Shown piece after piece: positions 1 through 9,873 of a DNA stretch of 64,000 bases; positions within the stretch are counted from its first letter, which is position 1, and each line of letters begins with the position of its first letter. Made by a program: the position numbers and the translations under genes. This DNA is from Rhodosorus marinus (lineage: Eukaryota > Rhodophyta > Stylonematophyceae > Stylonematales > Stylonemataceae), in the NCBI GenBank assembly GCA_029953675.1, contig JAMWBK010000003.1, positions 3,224,001-3,288,000 of the forward strand, written 5' to 3'. The notes beneath the pieces were generated by a model. That model ran no database searches. It was not told where the DNA came from and saw nothing but the letters and a program-made list of their open reading frames with translations.

Positions 1-846
1 GGGTTGGAGAGGATGCGAAAAGGTGTTAGGCGGTGGAGACGGCTTGGTAGTTTCTGGTCCACGATCGGAATCCTAAATATGGATGGTGCTCAAGGGTACT
101 CGAAGAAGAAGACAGAGCCGCAATTGGTAGGATACTTGCTCGTTTGCGGGTGCCTTTACGATGCTCTTGTTGCTGAAGGCTGGTGTGGCCGAGAACTGTT
201 GCAAATCCTGATACTTTTTTGAACATTTTGACATTTGTCTATTATAGGAGCTGACGCTGAGAGCTGTATTCGGTGAAGGTTCGTATGATCGAGTTTGTTC
301 GCTGCTCAGGTATGCTTTGGTCACTTGTATCGGATTTCGTGGTGTTTATTGTTGTGAAAGCTTAATGAAAAGGACGACTCCACACGTTCATGTTGACTGT
401 TTGTCGTCCGGACGTTTGCAGAGCAACGTGCCCGGAAGAAGGCTATTTGGAAGAATTCAAGGAATGGGAGCGAGCATACAAGCGACAGGATGACCAATCA
501 TCCGTGTTGAGGTTTCGCGAGAACCTCCTTCGCAGTCGTGAAGGACCAGCTGCGGTGAGCACGCATCGGCGCCGGGATAGAGCTCAAAGTTAGTTGCGGG
601 ATCCCAGCTCTTACTCGACCACACGGGTTGCCTTTGTATTGCTAGGAGGGGCAGATTCTTAAATATGTTGGGAGACCCGACAACAGAGTCCAGAATCCTT
701 GCCAGGTAAGAAGAGCTGAGAATCTATGCGAGAAGTTAACCACTCCCCTATTGCTTAAAGGCCTCGTTCTCGTTTTTCGTCTCAGAAATGCTCAACCGTC
801 TATGTTGCAGTCGATTCCAACCCTCTCGCACTCATCAGCGCGTTAG
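1..846 (+). CDS. 3' end of an unrecognised spliced gene
   Basis: I do not recognise this protein. Five exons can be chained with consistent phase: 1-22, 248-309, 422-554, 646-705 and 811-846. Each internal junction has GT and AG ends (for example acceptors ending TTATAG at 247, TTTGCAG at 421, TTGCTAG at 645, GTTGCAG at 810), and the chain ends at TAG 844-846. The peptide visible is about 104 residues. Its middle is charged (a Glu/Lys/Arg-rich stretch from the third exon, including the residues EEFKEWERAYKRQ) and looks helical. The start lies outside the window to the left. The agreement of phase over four introns argues that it is real, but no conserved domain is visible and the first exon boundary is the weakest. 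Confidence 0.45.
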
Positions 847-1318
847 GATTCGTCCTTCACTTTCAGCTCATTCGTAGAGGTACTTTATTTCGTGACCTCC
901 AACGGCCTTGGAATTTCAGCTGCTCCTGCTAATCACACACACAACTATACGGCGTTTTTTCAACAATGTCAGGTCGCCGCTTTATTACGTCTGAAGGATA
1001 CGAAATAGAAGTTTATAGAATAGAAAGAATAGTCGGAAACAATCCTGCACAATCTGTCCCCGTGCCCGGAGGAGTCGTGGAAGTCTGCAGCGTCATCACG
1101 CCAGAGAAGCAAACCGCCCCAGAGGATCTTATCGTACGCTATGCCAAAATCGGAGCCCTTCCAGTTGCCCTTGACTTGCTGAACAGGGATCTGATCTATC
1201 CTCCTACCGCTTTCGCAGAACTTTGCCAGCTTTCTTACGCCTACCGTGACCATTCCAGGGGTAAATTGACCGGAAACGTTGCGCGCTTCAATGGGGGTTT
1301 TAACCTCGCGCTGGAAAA
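847..1318. other. Intergenic spacer, nothing recognised
   Basis: This stretch lies between the end of the left-edge gene and the stop codon of the first alpha-galactosidase, which is on the other strand, so the two genes converge here. An open frame on the plus strand starting at 966 runs antisense into the alpha-galactosidase and has no recognisable family features. I see no RNA gene or repeat. Confidence 0.5.
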
Positions 1319-3930
1319 TTATCTGGTTATAACCAGTGAGGAACCATCTGGTTGAACCGCAACTGGGATCTTCCAGATTTGCTCTCCTTGGCGCTCCGGC
1401 TTCGTGCTGGTTGAGGCGGTACCGGAAACCTTTGGGTCCCATGGAACGCTCATGTACACGAAGCCGTCAGTTTCCTGGTTCACGTTGAGCGTAAGCTCAA
1501 CCTTATCTTCACCAGAGCAGTAGGATGTGACCTCGTTGAAGCATGAGAAGTGGATATTCGAGCCAAGATATTGCGCCCTGCTCTCCGAATCCTCCATCTG
1601 ACGTACAACGAATAACCTTACACCATGCGGAGGGATCTCCACCGAGATCGGTTTGCCCTTTTGTACGGAGTAGTATTTGGATGTCCAGAATTCGACGCAG
1701 TGATATTGCCCAGACGAGGACTTCTTCGGAATCTCATCAAAGGTAACAAGCTTTTTCGAAGTCGTTCCGCTCCAGTTGAACAAGGCATAGATATAGCCCA
1801 CTCCAGTATCATTCTCAATGTGAGTGAGGACCACAGACGGGGACTGCTCTTCGAGCAACTTTGGAACAATTAAATTACCTTTGTTAGGAAACGGTGGCCA
1901 CATAATCTTCGCGATGCGGAGCCTTTCCGCTGGTACCTCCGCCAACGCGTCGGACAGCATAAACATCCCCCCAGTGAGCGTCACGACAGTAGCTATCGTA
2001 CGAAGTTCATCGTCTGTGAGACTCGTTGTAGTTCGCAGAAGCACACAGTCCGGGTCGTTGACCCACCAGTGCTGGTTCATCCATGACCGGGTGATCGAAT
2101 TGCGCAGAGAAGTGCTTACAGATGGTAGGTTCCACTTGTCCCATTTGAGATCCCCATACCAGTTGGGTCCAACGTCGCACCCAATACGCATCGCGTCGAA
2201 CAATCCTATAGCGGACCCAAGGGGACAACCACACCCAACGATGAACACATCCGGCCCAGCAGCCTCCCTAATCGCTGCGAGGGCGTTTCTGAGGACTTCT
2301 GCCCTGCTCTTACCACGGTCTTTCCGGTCACAGTCGTAGAGGACCCCAGCGTACAGAAAGTCCAGTTTCAAGTACCTGAAGCCCCACGAAACAGCCTTTC
2401 GTATCTCATTCGCGGCATGTTCAACCACCGCATCCTGAGAAACATCCAAACCGACAAACCACTTCCCAGAGTTTCCCGAATTCGCTAATCGACCGTTGGA
2501 CCTTAGCGCGCGCCACTCGGGGTGCTTTTTTATGAGCTCAGAGCCCTTGTCGGCAGCAAAAGGTGCGAGCCAAAGTCCAGGTGTAAACCCTGCCTGTTCT
2601 ATCTCCTTTGCCAGCTAGAAAAAGCGGTGATTACAACAAGTCCAACGTCAGATTGACAACAACCACTCGCATGTAACCCCAGACTAACGTCTCTCAGTCA
2701 GTATCAACTTCTTTACGTACCGTGCCCATCCCACGTTGGAACTTATCGTTGGGTTCCCAATCGCCCCATTTCTTTTGCCATCCGTCATCAACCTGAAAGC
2801 ATTTGCACGGCGTCGAAGCTCGTATCTTTTAGACTTCTCACGGGGTTCGTTCGAACAGATGGAGTTGGATAAAGAGACGTCAATCTTTGTTGCGGACCTG
2901 AATCACTTTCAGCGGGAGCTGCGCCCTGATGCCCTGGAGCTTAGCGATGTTTTCGTGAACAGAATCGTACGAAATCTTATCGTAGTAGTGGTACCACGAG
3001 CACCATCCAGCCGGGATCTCTTTGAAGCTCTCATGTACCTGATTTGCTCGTGCAGTCCACTCCGCGTACCGATTGAACGGGGTGGGTGGCTTTCTTTCAA
3101 ATAGTTCAATTACGGCCCAATCAGTCCACTTTGGGGTTGACGCGTCCGATCTGGACATGATCGACATTCTCCGATGAAAACGGTGAACTTCAATTGCTCC
3201 GTAGTATTGAACCTGCACAGTTTTGGATTTGTTTTAGGAGATCAGCGAGAGCAGGTTTGGACTAGTGTCCGCACTTCGCAAGCCAACATGGAAAGGAGCC
3301 TCCGCTCACCTGGGTAAGGAACCCACAAAGGATCGATCCCGAGTTTTTCTTGCCAATCAGAATAAACATCTCGCTAGAATGACGCTCCCCCTTCATCGTT
3401 GTAACCTTGCGGAAAGCGCCGTCATGAAACCCCTTTGAGGAGAATCGAGGGGTTGCTGGTCTTGGCATTAGCTGTCGCTGTTTGACGCTGCCGGAGAAGC
3501 TCCACGACTGCCATCCGTTAATGAGAACTCCCAGAGGATCAGAACCAGGTCCCGGACACGGGTTACAGCTGCTACAAACCTCAAACTCTGGACTGTCGCG
3601 TGTGTCATTCTGTCCTAGCTGGAAGTCTAATTCGCAGACCAGAATCTTGTTGTCCTCCTCTTCGTCAAGAACCCTAACGGCGATTGCGGAATTGTCGATC
3701 CAAGCCGCCTCGAATTTTCTTTTCGCCTGATCAAACTCTAAACGAAAACCTTTCCGATCACCAACACCAGGGAGAGAAAACTCTGCGCTCTCCACCTTCA
3801 CGCGCCACAAGTCTTCGGATCCTTTGAGACTCTTCCGCCCAACTCTGGGCGAAATCTTCGCAACGCAACCTCCATTCTTGAACTCGAAGTCACCATCTTT
3901 TCCAACTTCTAATCCATCGCCGTAGTCCAT
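1319..3930 (-). CDS. GH36 alpha-galactosidase, copy A
   Basis: Predicted glycoside hydrolase of the GH36/melibiase family, which removes terminal alpha-galactose. Exons on the minus strand are 3310-3930, 2898-3212, 2721-2792 and 1319-2614, giving 767 residues. ATG at 3930-3928 is the first in-frame start. Family motifs occur in order: NGWQSW in the N-terminal beta domain, GWCSWYHYY at the start of the barrel, DDGWQ..WGDW, LWLAPF, YLKLDFLYAG with the expected nucleophile Asp421, GCGCPLG, and MRIGCDVGPNW with the expected acid/base Asp483. The C-terminal beta domain is complete. There is no obvious signal peptide. A second copy lies 6 kb away in the opposite orientation. In red algae a natural substrate could be floridoside (galactosyl-glycerol), but that is inference. 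Raffinose-synthase-like activity is a less likely alternative. Confidence 0.93.
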
Positions 3931-5808
3931 CTTCAAAACGCAGCCAATTACAAAAAGAAGAACCGCCGGGCTCCGCTACCAATCGTCTCCCGAGTTCTTT
4001 AAGCCCAGATCCTTAAGTCACCTGATGCTAACAAAGCACACAACGCACGACAAGCAAACAAAAATGAAACCTCCATCAACTTCACGTTAACTAAAACTTT
4101 CTGTAACTTTAGGTACTGGAGCCTTCAACCACCCTGGCTTTTTCCAATCCCCTCAGTTGCACTTTGTATCTCGTCCCCACCCTCATAAAGTTCTACAAAG
4201 ACATGGGGATCCGAACCGATGGAGATTAGCACCCTGCTATAGAATAAGTTTCCCAATTATTTTTCGGATTGGACGGCAATAAGCAAAGTGCTTTTGGACA
4301 CCCATTGGTAACCTTGGAACCGATGACTGAGGTCAGTGCTGCGTTGTGCTCATGACAGTCAGTTTTGATCCAATAGCCGCTTGTTGTGTATAATTGTTGA
4401 ATGTTGAGTCTACACTCTCCAGCCTCATTGCTTAGCCAGAGCGAGGTAGACAACACGAAACGTGGCTTGGAATAATAACGTTTCGAACATCTACGAGGTA
4501 ACTAGACCAGGTGCCAAGGAACTTCGTGACATTTGGTGATCGACTATTTTCGTTTCATGCAGAGTCTTTTTTTGCCATCGATGCCTTTCTCATTCCTTGG
4601 TCATTCCACCAGTTACCAAGAAGGATGACTCAATAGTGGCACTTCTACTGTCACGTGCGGATTGGTTCTTTGGGAGGCAGTTCCAATACCAAGGTGTACG
4701 CCCAGTCAATAATCCTGCTGTTCTTCGTTGAAAGCATGGTAACAACAAGACGGTGGGTCATGTTCACTCCAAGCAAGATGGGTCGGAGATATCCGGTAAG
4801 TACTCGTCCAATGAGGTACCTGAACACGCCTATTTAGTTTTTTTTGTTTTATCATCCGAAGTGCGTATTTCCGGAAAAAAGATACATGTTGCGCGGTTAC
4901 TTTTTCCACTCCGAAAATCTGTCTACTTTTACTTCAAAGTAACCCAAAAGCCTGCTAGCCAGGTTTTTAAAGCTGTTTGCTACTACTTGCGGAAGTACAT
5001 TCGAGACGTAGTAATGTAGCAAATACGACTAGTTACCACTGTTTAGGCGCCTTCTTGACCTGTTCAGCCGTTCGAGGCTCTTTTCTTGACTTCGTCGATC
5101 GTTCACAACTCTTTTTGTTCCCTTCGGACCGTTCACGACTTCTTTTGGTCCGTTCAAGAATCATCGTGCCACGTTTCTGACCTAGGAGCCCCACTGAATG
5201 TTCTTCCCTTGCTCATCTCGGTGGGAAGGTAGCTTCCAACTTCGCGAGCTCACAGTATACAGAGTCAGTCAATAACCTCAGTGCTACTTTTGAATTTTAA
5301 TTTTTCATGTTGGTATTGTTTCATTCGCTGGAGTTGTTTCTGAAATTGTCCTCTGTTTCGAGGTAAGAGCTGCGCATGAATGATCTAGCGTTAACTGAGC
5401 TCTGCTGAGTCTGAGGATGAATATGTGAGAAACCGCGGCATCAAGGTATGCCTAGCTTGATGTGAACCGTTCCTATCCGCATGGTCTTGCACTTTCGATG
5501 TACGAGAAAAAAATCGATAAGACTTGAGAGCAGGACGATCCAAGCAAGTCTTTGCCAGAAACAATTAGCATTCCATTAAGGCCTAGTGTCTGTGTCGTAC
5601 AATTTCGATGTTGCGGAATCACTTATTGTCCATGCCTGCATGCCTCTTCCTTGTAGCAGGATAGAGTTCACCTGCGCAAAAAAAAGCTTCCCCGAGAATG
5701 CCAAGGCGCAAGCGACGAACGACCTGGCAATGTTAAATCGACGTTTCAGGTTCTTGTCAAGCAGCAAGTGCTCTGTGCGTATCTTCTAGTGGGAGTGAAT
5801 TTATCTTG
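3931..5808. other. Intergenic region without recognised genes
   Basis: About 1.9 kb between the 5' end of alpha-galactosidase copy A and the 3' end of the copine-like gene. Short open frames exist on both strands, but none carries a family motif or a credible splice chain. The promoter of copy A should lie in the first few hundred bases. A degenerate tandem array sits at 5069-5163. Confidence 0.5.
5069..5163. repeat. Degenerate short tandem repeat
   Basis: Four units each begin with CGTTC, at about 5069, 5100, 5130 and 5151, and continue with a pyrimidine-rich run containing CTTTT or TTCTTTT. Unit lengths are about 31, 30 and 21 bases. The array lies in a gene-free spacer. Confidence 0.5.
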
Positions 5809-6895
5809 CTATCTCATTAAAAAGGTTTCCTTGAGGACTAGGGAAACGTGCTTCTTCGCGGTGGTATAATCTGGTTCGTCCATCTCAATGTCCTTGAGCA
5901 CCTCAAAGTCAACCTCTTCAAAGATCGCCCCAGAGTGCTTGCCAGATCGGATCATGTTTGAATTGGAGCCGAAAACGGCGTAGACTTGTCGAAGATCACT
6001 TGCGACACGAGATTTGAAGGTGGTCGCCGGCGGTGTTCTCACGGAGTGGATGACTATTCGTGCCTCTCTGTTTTCCTCTCCAGTATTGAAGACTCTGACC
6101 GGAACGTTTATAGAGAGATAAAGCTCCGTCTCTGAATGAGGGTCTGCCATCAAATCCGATCGTTTCGAAAGGTGCTCAGAACGATAAACTCGCGTCCACC
6201 CGCCGCCTCTGCAAAATGTTTGAAAGGAAAGCCAGTACTTAAGGCGTTTAGCGGATAGATAATTGGACCCCCAGAGTTGCAGTAGGGACCATCGTAGACA
6301 GCTGTACCGGATAGCACAGCTCACCCTTCATTCTTTCTGTAAATATCGACTCCGACGTGATTGAAAGGTGGAGCCACTGTTGCAACAAGTTTTAGGCTGA
6401 CCGCAAGTTTTTCTGGCTTGGTCGGCCTATAATCTTCGGTTTTGATTGTTAAGTAGCCTGCGTTGATTTCACCTTTCCTCAGTTCTACTCCTTTTAGCTC
6501 AAGAGTTAAAGTCTTGTTTCCTGCAACCAACTGCTCGGCGTAATGGCACAAGAAGTAGTTAGCACCAAGAGAGAAAACTCGAGAGATGATTTTTATACAG
6601 TCGAGAAGCTCACGTCCGACTCATAAATTGCATCTGACTTCCCCAAGAGCTCATTTCCCTCAGCTCCATCGCTCCGATTAGAGTCTCGGTCGAACACGTT
6701 TAGAAACAGAGGAAATCGTCTCTGACTAACGAGAACGGGTTTCACAAAAACGGGGTCCGAGTCGTTGATAATCGTTTCCGTGACATCAATCGGTCTTCTG
6801 TAACTGTCTGTAATCTGCACAAAAGGATCACTCTTCGATAGCGGGTCTCGTTTCAAAAGCTCTTTACATCGAAATCTCAGCTCATAAGTCTTCAT
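5809..6895 (-). CDS. Copine-like protein with two C2 domains and no A domain
   Basis: Exons 6614-6895, 6325-6533 and 5809-6208 on the minus strand join in phase to 296 residues. The first about 95 residues form a C2 domain with the copine-style beginning (LLKRDPLSKSDPFV) and the Ca-binding-loop region FDRDSNR. The second C2 runs through VGVDIYRKNEG..W..VYRSE, matching the copine second C2 pattern of F/Y-R...W..V.R-S/T-E. Known copines continue into a von Willebrand A domain; here about 130 other residues follow and the gene stops, so that domain is missing. A Ca-dependent membrane-binding role is inferred from the C2 domains. The first intron's acceptor (GAG/CAG at 6533) is the least certain boundary. 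Confidence 0.7.
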
Positions 6896-8494
6896 GGTAC
6901 CTCAACCAAGTAATTTCACAGCCAAGCTCGCACCTTAAAAGTATCCAATCGATCAAACAATACACGCACACCTCCCTCACACATAACCGCTACTGGGACA
7001 GTCATCTACTTCAACAATCGCGGAAACCACAACGCATCGAAACTGCTAAAAAGAACAGCCGAGCAAAGCCCAACCCTTGCTGACCAGTAGTGACTTCCTG
7101 GGACACGTGCTATTCATTAATTAGTAGTCCGAGTATGGAGAAACACTTGTCAGTAAACAACTAGCTACCAAGCACACGTGTTTGACATTCATTAGTTTAA
7201 AAAGCTTTCACTTCCAACCGTGTGCCAATAGGTACACTTTTCTCCAACATACTTTCTTCGGTGCTACTGAAAATCGGAAATAATCGATCGGATCTGGAAG
7301 ACGTGTACGTTTTGGAGTGTTTCTTCTGCATTGGGAGAGCACTAGATAGATGGTCTATCCTCACGCTGCAGTATGTATTACATGTCTGCCCAAGCGAAGG
7401 ATCTGCTGCTCTGAACCGGGCGCGACTGTACGGGGTTACGCTAGTATGGGTTTGCTACAATGGATTTCAGATCCTGGTTTTCATCACGTCCCAGCACACT
7501 CCGAAGCTTGGAATCGCACACAAGTTTTTGTTCGAGTAGGCCGAGAAAACGTCGTCTTTGTGCGGAGGTACCAAGGCTAGCCCTTGGAAAGTGTTCTGCC
7601 CAGGTTAGGGGTCTGTCCTCCTTCAGCAAATGAAATTTGAAGCCATCCGGTAAGATTGTAAGCGACATTGGGTATCCAGCTAGGATGTAGCGATTACTCC
7701 GGGCGAGAACGCACTTCTAGACTCGAAAGAATAAGGAAAGGGCGTTCTTCCGTTACGATACAGACTTCAGGAAACCAAGTGTCGCATAACAATGCATGGC
7801 TCGATCCATGTCAAGTCTTCTATTCAACCGCGCCCTCAGCAACCCTCTCACCCAACCTATCAACGGAGCTTCACGGATGAGCTCGGCGGAGAGCCCTCGA
7901 GGTTTGCACGGTCGCAGAGCTAAGTGTGGAAGTCGAACTTCCCACCCTTACGAGTCTAGTCGATGGTAAGTCACGCGTTCGACCGCATCCTGTATCCATT
8001 CACCGTTTCTATGATCCCTTCCATTGGCTTTGTGAGCTGCTTGTGGATAGGACTGCAGAGAATCTGAACCGGACAAACTGTGTCGTCCCAGTTGCCCCCG
8101 CGGGTTTCTTGAAGCAAACCACAAGAAGCCAATCCAGACGCATAATCGAACCAGAGCCGAATTCATCGACCAGACACGGTGCTTGATGAAATTAAGCAGA
8201 ATACTAAAAGTTGTAAAGCATTTACTGACGATTACAAACTACAAGGGTTGCTTGTGACCATTATCCCCACCTGTAAATGTCTACCTATCGCTCAAGAGTC
8301 CGTTCCACAATCAAACTCAAAAAGCGGGTGATTGGGGGTGAGAGGAGGGGGGGTGCCGCGGGGTTTTCACCAGGGATTTGAGGGATTTGGGGAAGGGTCT
8401 GACCTATGCTGAGTATATCTTTTCTGAGGGGAGGATTTCATTGATTCGGAGAAGCTCAGCTTTACAAACGAAAGTTGACGAAATCTCTGTCCCT
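6896..8494. other. Intergenic region without recognised genes
   Basis: About 1.6 kb between the divergently transcribed copine-like gene and OST4. Two CACGTG hexamers occur at about 7114 and 7177, upstream of the copine-like gene. A purine/G-rich run lies at about 8330-8365, just before OST4. Small open frames at 7222-7668 and 7926-8186 lack recognisable features. Confidence 0.5.
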
Positions 8495-8608
8495 ATGGTG
8501 GATGATCAGCAGCTGATCTCGATATCCCTGGCGCTTGGTGCGGGTTTGATGATGCTGTTGCTGGTGTATCACTATGTTGTTGTACAGGTCAAAGAAGAGA
8601 CGGGATGA
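8495..8608 (+). CDS. OST4: OST4-type oligosaccharyltransferase mini-subunit
   Basis: A 37-residue protein starting at ATG 8495 and ending at TGA 8606-8608. It begins MVDDQQL, followed by one transmembrane helix ending in LLVYHYV and a short polar tail. This is the layout of yeast, plant and animal OST4: acidic N terminus with D-Q-L, a single helix and the YHYV-type motif. OST4 is a subunit of the endoplasmic reticulum oligosaccharyltransferase, where it stabilises the catalytic STT3 subunit during N-glycosylation. The frame is open upstream to 8378, but homologues of this length begin at this Met. No intron is needed. Identification is by motif and size, since so short a protein gives little sequence for comparison. 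Confidence 0.85.
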   Translation: MVDDQQLISISLALGAGLMMLLLVYHYVVVQVKEETG

Positions 8609-9873
8609 ACGGGGTTTACTTTTGTGGAATAAAAGTGTGGAGAACTTCCTTTTCGGGAGTTTTGATAGGGATAGGGCGTATCCCTGACGCTCCAGGTGTT
8701 GTTTCCCGGAATTTGACATTAAAGTACATTTCGTTTTTTCTCAATTTTCTGCCTGAAGTGAAAGCCATGTGCCGACCAATCGTCAGCGTGGTGGAACATT
8801 CTACAATCATCGTTCACTGCACGAGGCGGAGCATGAAAAAAAGAATCAAGGAAGTCACACTTAAAGCACAACACATGAACACCGTCAATTCGCCGCACAA
8901 GCCGGCTTGGATGTCTCCCGAGAAGATTGATTGTCTCATTAACATCTACCGCTGATTGAGACATGATTTGTTGGCAGAGATTGACGGGGACGGTCCTTCT
9001 TATCGTCTTATCGTACAGAAACGCTCCAAAAGAATTTGTACGTAGCGCATATTCACCTCAGCGAGGTCCTGTATAGCAGGGTGCTTCCCGTTCAAGCTTT
9101 TGGTATTCAGCTGTTTGAGGCAACCGCGGTATTGTGCAGATCGAGTGGGAACTGCTTGTCAGAGGAGACTTGAGGAGCCCCAAGTGATCGAGCTTGCACA
9201 CTGGACAAGTTATTTTGTAAAAGCAAGTTCATTTCCTGCCCTACATCGTCCTCGCCAATCGCCAGATCAAGGCGGGAATTGGACGGGAATTGCTGAAGAG
9301 CATGCTCAAATTGACATAGACACTCCGTTGATCTGAGAAAAGCGAAAAGCCCAGGCATCCAGTTTTCTCTTCACGCATTTTAGTATGTCCATACAAATCA
9401 ACTGGTGATCATTGTCAGATCCAATCAAATGCCTATAGCCGAGGTCGGCGCTCGTCAAGGAGATCGACGAAACAGGTCAACAGGACATGGAGGATAAGGC
9501 CAGGGTGAAGTCCAGAACACTAGAATTTTTAGCGCCTACCGTTGACTCTATCACCTTCCTTTCCCCTGTCGTTACAATGTCCAGAACAAGAATCCCAGCG
9601 AACACAATGTGGCTTGGCTTGCTCACGTCACCACCGGAGAGAATGGGAACCGTGAACCTTTTGCTTATCAGCGCAGATCGATTCATGATCGGGTGGGTAC
9701 GGAGACATCACGCGGCAATGGGCAACGAATTTGATTTCTGCTGTTGAGAAGCTTGAAGGAGATCGTTGGGTTTTTCGTTTACCCAAAACTGTGAAATGCG
9801 TTTGAAGGTGGGAGAATAGAAAGGAGAGGAGCGCTTTGTCGGAGCACGAGGGAATTGCTCGAATTGCTTTGAA
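8609..9873. other. Intergenic region without recognised genes
   Basis: About 1.3 kb between OST4 and alpha-galactosidase copy B. It should hold the 3' end of OST4 and the promoter of copy B. Short open frames on both strands (for example 8605-8955 plus, 9477-9686 minus) show no continuous family alignment. Confidence 0.45.

Noticed and set aside
966-1355. 129-codon open frame on the plus strand
   Set aside because: It is mostly in the spacer and then runs antisense into the conserved end of alpha-galactosidase copy A; no family features.
8378-8494. Longer N-terminal version of OST4
   Set aside because: The upstream codons have no ATG matching the family start; OST4 proteins are 35-40 residues and begin at the acidic M-x-D/D-Q-L segment.
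9477-9686. Minus-strand frame beginning with MNRSALISKRF and containing HIVFAGILVLDIV, reminiscent of the start of a PfkB-type sugar kinase
   Set aside because: No GGN..N motif, no later kinase motifs and no plausible next exon within the following 500 bases; the resemblance is one short hydrophobic strand.
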